From assembly GCF_002159835.1 (NCBI RefSeq), contig NZ_NFJL01000004.1:1-64000 (forward strand): a stretch of DNA of 64,000 bases, written 5' to 3'. The translations under genes and the position numbers were made by a program. Source of the stretch: Blautia sp. An249 (GTDB taxonomy: Bacteria > Bacillota > Clostridia > Lachnospirales > Lachnospiraceae). Under the pieces are notes generated by a model. That model was not told where the DNA came from and did not search any database. It saw only the letters and a list, made by a program, of their open reading frames with translations. Each line of letters starts with the position of its first letter. Position 1 is the stretch's first letter. Positions 41,243 through 50,952 of this stretch are shown here, piece by piece.

Positions 41243-43462
41243 TTATGCCAGTTCCTGAATATAAGTATCCAGAGAACTGTATCTCTTCTGCTGCTGCCTG
41301 TTGCGTATCATTTCCAGGAATGTCTCCTCACTTCCAACCACGGTCACGCATTTTCTGGCTCTGGTCACTGCCGTATACAGCAGGTTCCGGTTCATCAGCA
41401 TCCGCGGACCTCCCAGAAGAGGAAGAAGAACCGCCGGATACTCGCTGCCCTGAGATTTATGTATGGTAATGGCATAGGCCAGCTCCAGCTCCTCCAGTTG
41501 TTTAAAGGAATATTCCGCGGTTCTTCCGTCTTCAAATTCCACCGTAACCAGCTCGGCAAAGTCATTGATCTCCTTTATCAGTCCCATGTCCCCGTTGAAA
41601 ACACCCACGCCTTTCTCTATGGGAATTCCGTATTTTCCCCGGACTTCCCACTCTAACTGGTAATTATTCTTCACCTGCATTACCTTATCTCCCTGCCGGA
41701 AAATCCGTTCTCCGCTTTCCTTCTCTTTCTTTTTCTTATCAGGAGGATTTAAATATCTCTGCAGAATCTGGTTCAGTCTCTCCACTCCCAGAAGTCCCTT
41801 TCGCATAGGAGTCAGAACCTGAATTTCCGACGGTTTCGCGTCTACGTAGGGGGGCAGTTTCTCCTGAATCAATGCAATCAGCACCCGGATGATTACGTCT
41901 GCATCATATCGTTTCAAAAAGAAGAAGTCCCGGCTTTTATTATGTATGGGTACCGCCTCTCCCCGGTTAATCCGGTGGGCATTTACCACAATGTCGCTCT
42001 GGGACGCCTGGCGGAAAATCTTATTGAGCTCCACCACCGGAAAAATCCCGGAACGGATCACATCCCGCAGCACGTTTCCGGGTCCCACACTAGGAAGCTG
42101 GTTCACGTCTCCCACCAGAATCAGGCGGGTTCCGGCGCAGATGGCATTTAACAGGGCGTGCATCAGATGAATATCCACCATGGACATCTCATCAATAATA
42201 ATCACATCCGCCTCCAGAGGATGATCCTCATTTCTCTCAAAATATCCCATCTGTTCGGAATTCTCTCCTCCCTGACTCAGTTCCAGAAGCCGGTGAATGG
42301 TCTGGGCTTCATAGCCGGTAGCTTCCGTCATTCGCTTGGCCGCCCGTCCCGTAGGAGCTGCCAGCCGGATTTCCATCCCTTCCGATTCAAAGAAACGGAT
42401 AATGGTATTAATGGTTGTGGTCTTTCCGGTTCCCGGTCCACCCGTCAGAATAAACAATCCGTATTCCGCTGCCTTTAATACCGCCTCTTTCTGCCGTTCA
42501 TCCAGCTCAATCCGGTTATTTTTCTCAATAGCTTCCAGTCTCCGTATGGCCATGGCCTCGTCGGTCTGACAGCGGACGTTTAGCTCGTTTAGCATTCGGG
42601 CCGTATTCAATTCCAGATAATAGTACTGACTGGCATAGACAATCACCTGTTCTTCTCTTTCTTTCAGTATAATTTTCCGATCCATAGCCAAATCCATCAG
42701 ATGCTTCTCCATAAAGGAAGCCTCCACCCCCAAAAGCCGGGATGCTCTTAGCAGAAGCTCTTCTTTTGGAAGATAGGTATGGCCCTCTCCCACTGCCTGT
42801 ACGAAAACATAGAGAATTCCGCTTCGTATCCGGTAATCGGAATCTGTATGGATGCCGATTTTCGAGGCGATTTCATCTGCAATTTTAAAGCCCACTCCCG
42901 TTATGTCTTCTGCCAGACGATAGGGGTTTTCCTCCAGCACGTGATAAAGTCCGTTCCCGTATTTCTGGTAGATTTTCACTCCCAGATTCAGAGAGATTCC
43001 ATACTGCTGCAGGAAGATCATGGCCTTTTGCAGGTCTTCCTTCTCTGCCACCTGCTGGGAAATCTCTCTGGCCATACGCATACTGATCCCCTTAATTTCT
43101 GCCAGCCGCTCCGGTTCTTCCCGTACAATCCTCAGAGTATCTTCTTTGAATTTTTTTACAATCCTGGCTGCCAGAGCCGGCCCGATTCCTTTAATTGCTC
43201 CGCTTCCCAGATACCGCTCCATAGCCAGGGCGTCCTCCGGAGCTTTTTCTTTATAAGATTCGATCTGGAACTGCTGTCCGTACATGGGATGCTCTGTATA
43301 ATGTCCCCGGGCTTCTATCCATTCTCCCTGGGAAATATATTCAAAGGTCCCCACACAGGTCAGTTCTTCTATCTCTTCACTTTTTAAAACCAAAACGGTG
43401 TAACCATTGTCCTGATTCCGAAAAATGATATGATCAATGTATCCCGTTACTGTATCGCTCAT
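41243..43462 (-). CDS. recD2: RecD2-type ATP-dependent DNA helicase
   Basis: 739 residues. N-terminal OB-like and helix-hairpin-helix region (about 1-300), Walker A GGPGTGKTTT near 345, Walker B IIIDEMSMVD near 430, VLVGDVNQLPSVGPG near 460 and the C-terminal motif AITIHKSQGSEYPAV near 665. RecD2 (YrrC) is a 5'-3' helicase of superfamily 1B, active without RecBC, and takes part in repair and fork restart. The ribosome site is weak (GGGATAAGG just before the ATG). First gene of the leftward recD2-comFC unit. Confidence 0.93.
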   Translation of the reverse strand: MSDTVTGYIDHIIFRNQDNGYTVLVLKSEEIEELTCVGTFEYISQGEWIEARGHYTEHPMYGQQFQIESYKEKAPEDALAMERYLGSGAIKGIGPALAARIVKKFKEDTLRIVREEPERLAEIKGISMRMAREISQQVAEKEDLQKAMIFLQQYGISLNLGVKIYQKYGNGLYHVLEENPYRLAEDITGVGFKIADEIASKIGIHTDSDYRIRSGILYVFVQAVGEGHTYLPKEELLLRASRLLGVEASFMEKHLMDLAMDRKIILKEREEQVIVYASQYYYLELNTARMLNELNVRCQTDEAMAIRRLEAIEKNNRIELDERQKEAVLKAAEYGLFILTGGPGTGKTTTINTIIRFFESEGMEIRLAAPTGRAAKRMTEATGYEAQTIHRLLELSQGGENSEQMGYFERNEDHPLEADVIIIDEMSMVDIHLMHALLNAICAGTRLILVGDVNQLPSVGPGNVLRDVIRSGIFPVVELNKIFRQASQSDIVVNAHRINRGEAVPIHNKSRDFFFLKRYDADVIIRVLIALIQEKLPPYVDAKPSEIQVLTPMRKGLLGVERLNQILQRYLNPPDKKKKEKESGERIFRQGDKVMQVKNNYQLEWEVRGKYGIPIEKGVGVFNGDMGLIKEINDFAELVTVEFEDGRTAEYSFKQLEELELAYAITIHKSQGSEYPAVLLPLLGGPRMLMNRNLLYTAVTRARKCVTVVGSEETFLEMIRNRQQQKRYSSLDTYIQELA

Positions 43463-43501
43463 CCTTATCCCAATGCCTCTTTCCTGTGGAATCTTTTATA
43501 G

Positions 43502-43545
43502 AAAAAAGGCTGTCCGGCCGGAAATCCCTTCCGTCCGTCAGCCAT
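43502..43545 (-). terminator. Terminator of mreB
   Basis: GGCTGACGGACGGAA pairs with TTCCGGCCGGACAGCC (imperfect), followed by TTTTTT on the minus strand, 9 bp beyond the mreB stop. Confidence 0.75.
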
Positions 43546-43553
43546 ATTCTGGT

Positions 43554-44540
43554 TTATTTCATCTCTGAAATCACCTGGGCATACATGCCCGTACCTTCCG
43601 CCACTACCATCATGGGATTCTCGGCAGTCAGTGTGTGAATTCCTGTTTTTTCTTCGATCAGTGTCTCCATTCCCTGCAGCAGGGAACCGCCTCCGGTGAG
43701 AATGATTCCCCGGTCTACAATATCCGCAGCCAGTTCCGGCGGTGTTTTCTCCAGTACTCCGTGAACCGTATCCACAATCTGACCGACTTCTTCTTTTAGT
43801 CCTTCTCTGATTTCCTCTGATGTCAGAGTGGCAATCCTGGGAAGTCCTGTGATTACATTTCGTCCCTTCACTTCCATGGTTGCCGTCTTCGCCTGTTCGC
43901 AGGCCGTTCCGATTTTAATTTTAATATCTTCTGCTGTCTGTTCACCGATAAACAGATTGTGATTCTTCCTCACATACCGCATAATCGCCTGATCGAAATT
44001 ATCTCCTGCCACTTTCAGTGAGCTGGATACCACAATCCCGGCCAGTGAAATCACGGCCACGTCGGTGGTTCCGCCGCCGATGTCTACGATCAGGTTGCCA
44101 TAGGGCTTGGTAATGTCAATGCCGGCGCCGATAGCCGCCGCAATGGGCTCTTCAATAAGAAACACTTCCCTTGCCCCGGCCTGGTAAGTGGCTTCTTCCA
44201 CCGCCTTCTTCTCCACTTCTGTCACGCCGCTTGGGATGCAGATGCTGATTCTCGGCTTACGGAAAGCTCTTCTTCCCATGGCTTTCGATATAAAATATTT
44301 CAGCATTTTCTCAGTTACTGTATAATCCGTAATAACTCCCTGGCGGATCGGGCGGATCGCTTCTATGTTCCCGGGGGTTCTTCCTATCATCTGCCTGGCT
44401 TCTTCGCCGATTGCTTTAATTTTTTCGGTATCTTTATCATAAGCAACCACAGAGGGTTCTTTTAATACGATGCCTTTTCCTGTAGAATACACCAGGCAGC
44501 TGCAGGTGCCCAGGTCAATTCCAATATCACTTGCCGGCAT
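43554..44540 (-). CDS. mreB: MreB/Mbl-family actin-like rod-shape protein
   Basis: 328 residues, near the normal 335-345. Phosphate-1 motif DIGIDLGTCSCLVY (5-18), connect and phosphate-2 motif IVDIGGGTTDVAVIS near 155 and adenosine motif GIILTGGGSLLQG near 285. Filaments of MreB direct lateral wall synthesis. No mreC or mreD is adjacent, which fits an Mbl-type or extra copy. AAAGGGGAC precedes the ATG. A TATAAT lies about 55 bp upstream on the minus strand (TTCCAT-16-TATAAT, weak). Confidence 0.9.
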   Translation of the reverse strand: MPASDIGIDLGTCSCLVYSTGKGIVLKEPSVVAYDKDTEKIKAIGEEARQMIGRTPGNIEAIRPIRQGVITDYTVTEKMLKYFISKAMGRRAFRKPRISICIPSGVTEVEKKAVEEATYQAGAREVFLIEEPIAAAIGAGIDITKPYGNLIVDIGGGTTDVAVISLAGIVVSSSLKVAGDNFDQAIMRYVRKNHNLFIGEQTAEDIKIKIGTACEQAKTATMEVKGRNVITGLPRIATLTSEEIREGLKEEVGQIVDTVHGVLEKTPPELAADIVDRGIILTGGGSLLQGMETLIEEKTGIHTLTAENPMMVVAEGTGMYAQVISEMK

Positions 44541-44638
44541 ACTTGTCCCCTTTCTTTCTCAGATTCACTCACATTTTCCAATATAGATAATTATATACAA
44601 AACTTCTGAAAATGGAACCCCCAACCGAAAATTTCAGC

Positions 44639-47485
44639 TTACTCTGTCTGCAGATACCTGGCCACATATTTTCCTGTATAGGAAACCGGGTTTTGGGCCA
44701 CTTCCTCCGGGGTTCCCACAGCAATCACCTGACCGCCTCCGTCGCCGCCTTCCGGACCGATGTCAATAATATAATCCGCCGTCTTAATGACATCCAGATT
44801 ATGTTCGATGACCACAACGGTATTCCCGCCCTCAGACAGACGTTTCAGGATTTCGATTAGCTTATGCACATCTGCAAAGTGCAGACCGGTCGTTGGTTCA
44901 TCCAGAATATAGATGGTCTTTCCTGTACTGCGTTTGCTCAGTTCCGTAGCCAGCTTAATCCTCTGGGCCTCGCCTCCGGATAGGGTAGTCGAAGGCTGTC
45001 CCAGACGGATGTAGGAGAGACCCACATCATATAAGGTCTGAATTTTCCGTTTTATAGAAGGTATGGCATCAAAGAAATCCAGCGCCTCCTCTACGGTCAT
45101 ATCCAGCACGTCATAAATGCTCTTCCCTTTATACTTCACTTCCAGAGTCTCTCTGTTATAGCGTTTTCCCCGGCAGACTTCACAGGGTACGTATACATCC
45201 GGCAGAAAATGCATCTCTATTTTAATAATACCGTCTCCGCTGCATGCCTCGCACCGGCCGCCCTTTACGTTGAAACTGAAGCGGCCTTTCTTATAGCCTT
45301 TAGCCTTGGCGTCGGCCGTAGAGGCAAAGAGATCCCGGATCTGATCAAAGACTCCCGTATAGGTGGCCGGATTGGATCGGGGTGTTCTCCCGATTGGAGA
45401 CTGGTCGATGTTAATTACCTTATCAAGCTGCTCCATTCCCAGAATCTTCTTATGTTTTCCCGGAATGGTTCTGGCCCGGTTCAGCTCTTTGGCCAGCCGC
45501 TTATACAGAACTTCATTGACCAGGGAGCTCTTTCCGGAACCGGAAACTCCGGTTACGCAGGTCATTACCCCAAGGGGAATGGAAACGTCCACATTTTTCA
45601 GATTGTTTTCCGCTGCCTGTACAACCTTTAAAAATCCGGTGGGCTGTTTCCGTTCTTCCGGTACGGGTATTTTCCTTCTACCACTTAAGTATGCGCCGGT
45701 TACGGAATTCTTATTCTTCATAAGTTCTTCCGCCGTTCCGATGGCTACAAGTTCTCCTCCGTGTTCTCCTGCTCCCGGCCCAATATCTACGATGCAGTCT
45801 GCCGCCCGCATGGTATCTTCATCATGTTCCACCACAATCAGGGAATTTCCCAAGTCTCTTAAATGCATCAGTGTTTTCAGAAGTTTGTCATTGTCTCTCT
45901 GATGAAGACCAATACTGGGCTCGTCTAAAATATAGGCCACTCCTACCAGACCGGATCCAATCTGAGTCGCCAGACGGATTCGCTGGGCTTCTCCTCCCGA
46001 AAGGGTCCCGGTTGCTCTGGACAGGGTCAGATAATTCAGCCCCACATCGGAGAGAAATCCTACCCTGGCCCGGATTTCCTTTAGAACCTGCTCCCCGATC
46101 AGTTCCTGCTGTCTGGTCAGTTCCAGGTTCTCCAGCCATTCTTTCAGCTTATCCACAGACAGGGAGGTTACTTCATAAATGTTACTGTCTCCCACAGTTA
46201 CAGCCAGGGCTTCTTTTTTCAGACGCTGTCCGTGGCAGACATGACAGGGAGTAATCCGCATAAAAGTTTCGTATTCCTGTTTGGTAGTGTCCGATCCGGT
46301 CTCCCGGTAACGGCGTTCCACGTTCTTAATCAGCCCTTCAAAGGCCACGTCATAGATGCCTTCTCCCCGCTGCCCCCGGTAATAAACTTTCACCGATTTT
46401 CCATTGGTTCCGTAGAGAAGAATGTCCCGTATTTTTTTCGGATATTCTTCAAAGGGCGTATCCAGGCTGAAGTGATATTCTTCTGCCAGAGCGTCCAGAA
46501 TGGCTCTGGTATAGCTTCCCTTATCTGTACAGGACTGCCATCCCAGAACGGTGATTGCCCCCTGACTGATGCTTAAACTCTCATCGGGAATCATCAGAGA
46601 CGGATCAAACTCCATCTTATATCCCAGTCCGGCACATTCCGGGCAGGCCCCAAACGGATTATTAAAGGAAAAACTTCTGGGTTCAATTTCATCCACACTG
46701 ATCCCGCAGTCCGGACAGGAAAAACTCTGGCTGAAATTCATGGCGGTTCCGTCCATTTTATCCACCATTAAAAGGCCGTCCGACAGCTCCAGCACGTTTT
46801 CAATGGAATCCGTCAGTCGTTTCTCAATCCCCGGTTTTACCACAAGACGGTCTACCACAATTTCGATATTATGTTTGATGTTTTTATCCAGTTTGATTTC
46901 TTCTGACAGCTCATACATGTTTCCGTCCACAAGGACTCTCACATAGCCGCTTTTCTTGGCCCGTTCAAATAATTTGGCATGGGTTCCCTTCCTTCCCCGG
47001 ACCACCGGAGCCAGAAGCTGAATTCTGGTCCGCTCAGGCAGGGTCATAATCTGATCCACCATCTGATCCACCGTCTGCCTGCTGATTTCCCTTTTGCATA
47101 CCGGGCAGTGGGGAATTCCGATTCTGGCATACAGCAGACGGAAGTAATCATATATTTCGGTCACAGTTCCCACGGTCGAACGGGGATTTCGGTTGGTGGA
47201 TTTCTGATCAATGGAAATGGCGGGGGAGAGTCCTTCAATGCTTTCCACATCCGGTTTTTCCATCTGTCCCAGAAACTGACGGGCGTAGGAGGAGAGTGAC
47301 TCCATGTATCTCCTCTGCCCTTCTGCATATATGGTATCAAATGCCAGGGAACTCTTCCCTGAACCGCTCAGTCCGGTCAATACTACCAGTTCATTCCTGG
47401 GAATATCCACATCCAGATGTTTCAGATTGTTTTCATTGGCCCCTCTGATTTTAATAAACTGCTTTTGTACTTTCTGTGCCGGCAT
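44639..47485 (-). CDS. uvrA: Excinuclease ABC subunit A
   Basis: 948 residues, full length. Two ABC ATPase modules have Walker [10 protein letters not shown] (about 37-45) and GVSGSGKSS (about 640-650), two LSGGE-type signatures ([13 protein letters not shown] and [13 protein letters not shown]) and zinc motifs with CPDC/CPEC and CEAC/CEVC. UvrA finds DNA lesions and loads UvrB in nucleotide excision repair. uvrB is not adjacent. A SigA-like promoter and a possible LexA box lie upstream. Confidence 0.97.
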   Translation of the reverse strand: MPAQKVQKQFIKIRGANENNLKHLDVDIPRNELVVLTGLSGSGKSSLAFDTIYAEGQRRYMESLSSYARQFLGQMEKPDVESIEGLSPAISIDQKSTNRNPRSTVGTVTEIYDYFRLLYARIGIPHCPVCKREISRQTVDQMVDQIMTLPERTRIQLLAPVVRGRKGTHAKLFERAKKSGYVRVLVDGNMYELSEEIKLDKNIKHNIEIVVDRLVVKPGIEKRLTDSIENVLELSDGLLMVDKMDGTAMNFSQSFSCPDCGISVDEIEPRSFSFNNPFGACPECAGLGYKMEFDPSLMIPDESLSISQGAITVLGWQSCTDKGSYTRAILDALAEEYHFSLDTPFEEYPKKIRDILLYGTNGKSVKVYYRGQRGEGIYDVAFEGLIKNVERRYRETGSDTTKQEYETFMRITPCHVCHGQRLKKEALAVTVGDSNIYEVTSLSVDKLKEWLENLELTRQQELIGEQVLKEIRARVGFLSDVGLNYLTLSRATGTLSGGEAQRIRLATQIGSGLVGVAYILDEPSIGLHQRDNDKLLKTLMHLRDLGNSLIVVEHDEDTMRAADCIVDIGPGAGEHGGELVAIGTAEELMKNKNSVTGAYLSGRRKIPVPEERKQPTGFLKVVQAAENNLKNVDVSIPLGVMTCVTGVSGSGKSSLVNEVLYKRLAKELNRARTIPGKHKKILGMEQLDKVINIDQSPIGRTPRSNPATYTGVFDQIRDLFASTADAKAKGYKKGRFSFNVKGGRCEACSGDGIIKIEMHFLPDVYVPCEVCRGKRYNRETLEVKYKGKSIYDVLDMTVEEALDFFDAIPSIKRKIQTLYDVGLSYIRLGQPSTTLSGGEAQRIKLATELSKRSTGKTIYILDEPTTGLHFADVHKLIEILKRLSEGGNTVVVIEHNLDVIKTADYIIDIGPEGGDGGGQVIAVGTPEEVAQNPVSYTGKYVARYLQTE

Positions 47486-47563
47486 AGTATACCTCTTTTC
47501 TATCTTTCTATCTAGTATTCCCTTTCTTTCTCAGACAAATACACATCCGCATCTGTCAGTTCG

Positions 47564-47602
47564 AGTATACTATACTTATCTGCCTTTTGCAAACATTTGT
47601 TC
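47564..47602 (-). promoter_or_regulatory. uvrA promoter overlapped by a LexA-like box
   Basis: On the minus strand TTGCAA (47592-47587), 17 bp, TATACT (47569-47564). AAAC-ATTT-GTTC (47591-47602) matches the GAAC-N4-GTTC core of Firmicute SOS boxes at 7 of 8 positions and touches the -35 box, where a bound repressor would block transcription. Confidence 0.45.
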
Positions 47603-47614
47603 TGTTTTTACCAG

Positions 47615-47643
47615 TTGCGTATTGCCAAAAAACATACTATAAT
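47615..47643 (+). promoter_or_regulatory. Promoter of dacF
   Basis: TTGCGT (47615-47620), 17 bp, TATAAT (47638-47643). Predicted start near 47650 gives a short leader with AAAGGAG before the ATG at 47677. Confidence 0.65.
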
Positions 47644-47676
47644 GAAGCAAACCTGAAAAATAAAGGAGAAAATTCT

Positions 47677-48912
47677 ATGAAAAACAAATGGACAGCCCTG
47701 GCAGTATCTCTCATTCTCTCTGTTTCCACTGCTGTCTCAGCAGGAGCAGCGAGCCAGACTGCCACCCCCATCCCTCAGACAGAAACTGCGGCAGAAACCG
47801 CCGCTTCCAATAACGGCGATACCCAGGCGCTGCTGAATGAAGCCGAAAGTCTGGGACTTCTTCCTGAGGCTGCCGCACAGCCTTCTATCTCAGAAGAGAC
47901 TGCCTGTCTGATGGAAGCGGGAACCGGAACAATTATTTATGATAAAGAAATGGATAAACAGATTATTCCTGCCAGCACTACTAAGATTATGACAGCCCTG
48001 CTGGTAATGGAGAACTGTTCCCTGGACGAACAGGTCACTTTTACAGAAACCGGTATCCGGGATGTAAACTACGGAAGCACCAATGCGGGAATGCAGCTTG
48101 GGGAAGTGATTACCATCGAGCAGTGCCTCTATCTGATTATGCTTCAGTCCGCCAATGAGGTCTCCGCACAGGTAGCTGAATACATAGCCGGATCCGAAGC
48201 GGCTTTCGTGGAGCAGATGAATCAGCGGGCAGAAGAACTGGGCTGTACCGGAACCCATTTCAATAACCCCAACGGCCTGCCTGACAACAATCATTACACC
48301 ACCGCCCACGATATGGCTTTAATCTCTCAGGAGGCTATCAAACACGACTTATTCCGGGAGATTATCCACACCCAGGAATACACCCTCCCGGCCACCAACG
48401 TAAATCCTGCTCCCAGGACTTTTAAGAACCACCACGCCATTTTGTTTCCGGGAACTGAATATTATTACGAATACGCCATCGGAGGCAAAACCGGTTACAC
48501 CGACGCCTCTCAGAGTACGCTGGTTACCTTTGCCGAAAAAGACGGCCTTTTGTTCATCGCCACAGTCTTTAAAGGGGACGGAGCCAAGATTGTGCTGGAT
48601 ACCAAAAAATTATTTGAATACGGCTATGAAAATTACGAAAAACTCACCCTGGAGGGAGACAGCTATATGCTGGTACCCAAGGGAAGCGCTCAGGTTATCA
48701 GTGATCTGAAAGAGCAGAAACTGCAGGAAGAACAAAAGCTTCAGGAACAGAAGGAGCAGGAACAGGCAAACACCGAAGCAGTGGCAGCGGCCCGGCAGGC
48801 CTCCCGTTCCACTTATATGAAAATCATTGCCGTCCTGGGAGTTTTAATCCTTCTGGGTCTTCTGGTGATGATAATAAAACTGATTTCCCGCAGAAAGAAA
48901 CGCCGGAAATAA
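47677..48912 (+). CDS. dacF: D-alanyl-D-alanine carboxypeptidase (DacF type)
   Basis: 411 residues: signal peptide (1-24), Ala/Thr-rich spacer, peptidase S11 domain (about 65-320), coiled Gln/Glu-rich region (about 345-370) and C-terminal membrane anchor (about 380-400). The active-site motifs are complete: Ser100-x2-Lys103 (PASTTK), Ser158-Ala-Asn160 and Lys271-Thr-Gly273. It removes the terminal D-Ala from peptidoglycan stem peptides and limits cross-linking. ATG 47677 is preferred over an upstream in-frame codon at 47587 because the latter precedes the promoter -10 box. It is the intact counterpart of the degenerate protein at 17321-18517. Confidence 0.94.
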   Translation: MKNKWTALAVSLILSVSTAVSAGAASQTATPIPQTETAAETAASNNGDTQALLNEAESLGLLPEAAAQPSISEETACLMEAGTGTIIYDKEMDKQIIPASTTKIMTALLVMENCSLDEQVTFTETGIRDVNYGSTNAGMQLGEVITIEQCLYLIMLQSANEVSAQVAEYIAGSEAAFVEQMNQRAEELGCTGTHFNNPNGLPDNNHYTTAHDMALISQEAIKHDLFREIIHTQEYTLPATNVNPAPRTFKNHHAILFPGTEYYYEYAIGGKTGYTDASQSTLVTFAEKDGLLFIATVFKGDGAKIVLDTKKLFEYGYENYEKLTLEGDSYMLVPKGSAQVISDLKEQKLQEEQKLQEQKEQEQANTEAVAAARQASRSTYMKIIAVLGVLILLGLLVMIIKLISRRKKRRK

Positions 48913-48918
48913 GGGATA

Positions 48919-48957
48919 TAAAAAGGAAGTGCAGACAGTCCGCACTTCCTCTTTTTT
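48919..48957. terminator. Bidirectional terminator of dacF and the PTS operon
   Basis: GGAAGTGC (48925-48932) pairs with GCACTTCC (48942-48949), with A-rich 5' and T-rich 3' flanks. It overlaps the stop codon of the leftward IIA gene. Confidence 0.8.
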
Positions 48958-49438
48958 ATTCCTCTGTTTTTTTCAGGTTGCTGCACAGAATCCGGTAAAC
49001 CGCTTCTCCGTCTTTCGCCTGAATGATTTTCTCTATCATTTCTTCCTTTTGTACCACTAAATTAATTAATTCTTTTAATACATCCAACTGCGCATGCTGC
49101 TCCTTTATGGCCAGCATGAGAACCAGGTGTACCGCCACCTTCTCTCCGTCCGGGTTTCCCATTACCCGGAAGTCCACCGGATTTTTTAAGACTGCCACAC
49201 AGATGCAGGTTTCATTCACATAGCACGCATCGGTGTGTGGAATCGCTGCCTTATATCCTTCCAGAGGCAGCCCGGTGGAAAATTTCTGCTCCCGCAGAAT
49301 CACATTCTCTTTAAAGTCTTCTTTTACAATTCCAAGCTCAAATAATCTGTCCGACAGAATTTCCAGCACTTCCTGATCCGTTGCGCCTTCAACCCCCACA
49401 TAGCAGGTTTCTTTTCTGATAGAATCTATCAATGCCAT
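48956..49438 (-). CDS. PTS EIIA of the fructose/galactitol family (SgcA-like)
   Basis: 160 residues. The phosphorylated His68 lies in AAIPHTD, the usual PTS-EIIA-2 motif. It accepts phosphate from HPr and gives it to EIIB. Only one EIIA is present for two EIIB/EIIC pairs in the locus, so it may serve both. It is the last gene of the eleven-gene leftward operon. In E. coli the corresponding gene is sgcA. Confidence 0.9.
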   Translation of the reverse strand: MALIDSIRKETCYVGVEGATDQEVLEILSDRLFELGIVKEDFKENVILREQKFSTGLPLEGYKAAIPHTDACYVNETCICVAVLKNPVDFRVMGNPDGEKVAVHLVLMLAIKEQHAQLDVLKELINLVVQKEEMIEKIIQAKDGEAVYRILCSNLKKTEE

Positions 49439-49453
49439 AACCCAGCCCCCGTT

Positions 49454-50077
49454 CTATTTAAATTTATGAATTACAGACAGCGGATCTTCCGACTGGAAAA
49501 CCGTCCGTCCCATCACAACTCCAGAAGCGCCTGCTTCTTTCACCGCATAAAATTCTTTTTCCCCGATGCCGCCGTCCGCCAGAATCTGGTATCGTCCCCC
49601 GGAGCACTCCGCCAGTGTCTTTATTTTATCCAGCATCTCTGCCTGGAAGAGATCCCCTTCCCCGTCGGGCTCAGAAGTCATAACCAGAACGTAGTCAATC
49701 CGATTTTTATAGGGAAGGATCTCTCTGGCAGAGGTGCGCGGATTTAAAGCAATGCCTGCCTTCATCCCCAATTGATGAATACGGTGAATCAGATACAGGG
49801 GATACCCTGTGGATTCCCAGTGAAAGGCCGCCGCACAGAATCCTGCTTCGGCAAGAAAGTCCAGATAATCTGCCGGGTTTGTCACCATCAGATGGGCGTC
49901 CATCCGGCCTTCCCACAGCTTCGCTGCTGCCCGGATGGTTTTCATGCCAAATGTGATATTTGGCACAAAGTTGCCATCCTCAATATCAAAATGCAGACAG
50001 GGACAGCCTTTTAACGCCCGGATGGCTTCTCCCAGATGCATCTGATCCGCAGATGCCAGGGAAGGAAGAATCTGCAT
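49454..50077 (-). CDS. Ribulose-phosphate 3-epimerase-like barrel (SgcE-like)
   Basis: 207 residues. HFDIEDGNFVPNITFG (about 30-45) keeps the metal His and Asp but has Glu where Rpe has Met. AHLMVTNPADYL has the second metal His and LADGGIG the phosphate and catalytic Asp region. The VMTVNPGFGGQ loop of true Rpe is replaced by VMTSEPDGEGDLF. It probably epimerises or isomerises a sugar phosphate other than ribulose-5-phosphate, produced from the PTS substrate (inference). AAAGGGTGAGA precedes the ATG. Confidence 0.85.
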   Translation of the reverse strand: MQILPSLASADQMHLGEAIRALKGCPCLHFDIEDGNFVPNITFGMKTIRAAAKLWEGRMDAHLMVTNPADYLDFLAEAGFCAAAFHWESTGYPLYLIHRIHQLGMKAGIALNPRTSAREILPYKNRIDYVLVMTSEPDGEGDLFQAEMLDKIKTLAECSGGRYQILADGGIGEKEFYAVKEAGASGVVMGRTVFQSEDPLSVIHKFK

Positions 50078-50094
50078 ATTCTCTCACCCTTTCT

Positions 50095-50913
50095 TTATAA
50101 GGAAGCTCTGAACTTCTTTACAACATCCATAAATTCTCTGACGCGCTTTTCGTCTGCTTCATTTTCAAATTTTCCGTCCTTCTTAAAGGTGGTTCCTACC
50201 ACAGCTCCGTCTGCAATACTTAACTGTTCTTCCACATTGTTAATTCTAACACCTGTATTGGCGAATACAAGAGTTTCCGGCACTTCCTTTTTCACCTCTG
50301 CCAGAACCTGAGAGTCTGTGGCTGATCCGGCTGTCAGTCCGGATACGCAGAGGGCGTCTGGCTTACAGTTAAATACCGTACTTTTTGCAATCTGTTTAAT
50401 ATCGTCTCTCTGAATATATTTTGCCGCTTCCGGCACAATGTTGAACAGCAATTTCACATCTTCTGCACCGATAGCATGCTGATGGCGCACCACTTCTCCG
50501 CAGTTTGTATTCCACAGGCCGAAATCACTGGCATATACTCCTGTGAAAATCTCCCGCACAAATTTCGCTCCCGTTGCAGCCGCCAGATCCAGAGACTTTG
50601 CCGGATCCCATAAAACATTCACCCCAAAGGGAATTTTCAAATCTGCTTTTAATTCCCCGATAATCCTCGCCATTGCCGCTACAGTTTCCGTCTTTACATC
50701 CGTCAGATAGGGGAGGCTGAATTCATTGGAAAACATTATAGCGTCTACGCCGCCTTCCTGCAGAGCAAGCATTTCTTTTTTCGCCCGGCAGATCACAGCA
50801 TCCATGCCCCCGGCTTTGTCAAATCCCGGATCTCCCGGAAGGGCCATGAAATGACACATGGCAATAATCGGTTTCTCTGTTCCTAAAATTTCCTTTGTCC
50901 ACTTTACGCTCAT
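50095..50913 (-). CDS. BtpA/SgcQ-family TIM-barrel protein
   Basis: 272 residues with the BtpA family pattern: KPIIAMCHFMALPGDP near 14-29, GVDAIMFSNEF near 55-65, PFGVNVLWDP near 95 and LFANTGVRINNVEEQL near 210. SgcQ of the E. coli sgc cluster belongs here. BtpA itself is tied to photosystem I assembly in cyanobacteria, but in PTS loci the function is unknown and a phospho-sugar aldolase or phosphatase-like role is only a guess. AAAGGAG precedes the ATG. Confidence 0.85.
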   Translation of the reverse strand: MSVKWTKEILGTEKPIIAMCHFMALPGDPGFDKAGGMDAVICRAKKEMLALQEGGVDAIMFSNEFSLPYLTDVKTETVAAMARIIGELKADLKIPFGVNVLWDPAKSLDLAAATGAKFVREIFTGVYASDFGLWNTNCGEVVRHQHAIGAEDVKLLFNIVPEAAKYIQRDDIKQIAKSTVFNCKPDALCVSGLTAGSATDSQVLAEVKKEVPETLVFANTGVRINNVEEQLSIADGAVVGTTFKKDGKFENEADEKRVREFMDVVKKFRASL

Positions 50914-50952
50914 ATTCTTTCTCCTTTATCCTTTTCTATTTTTTCTTTTTAT

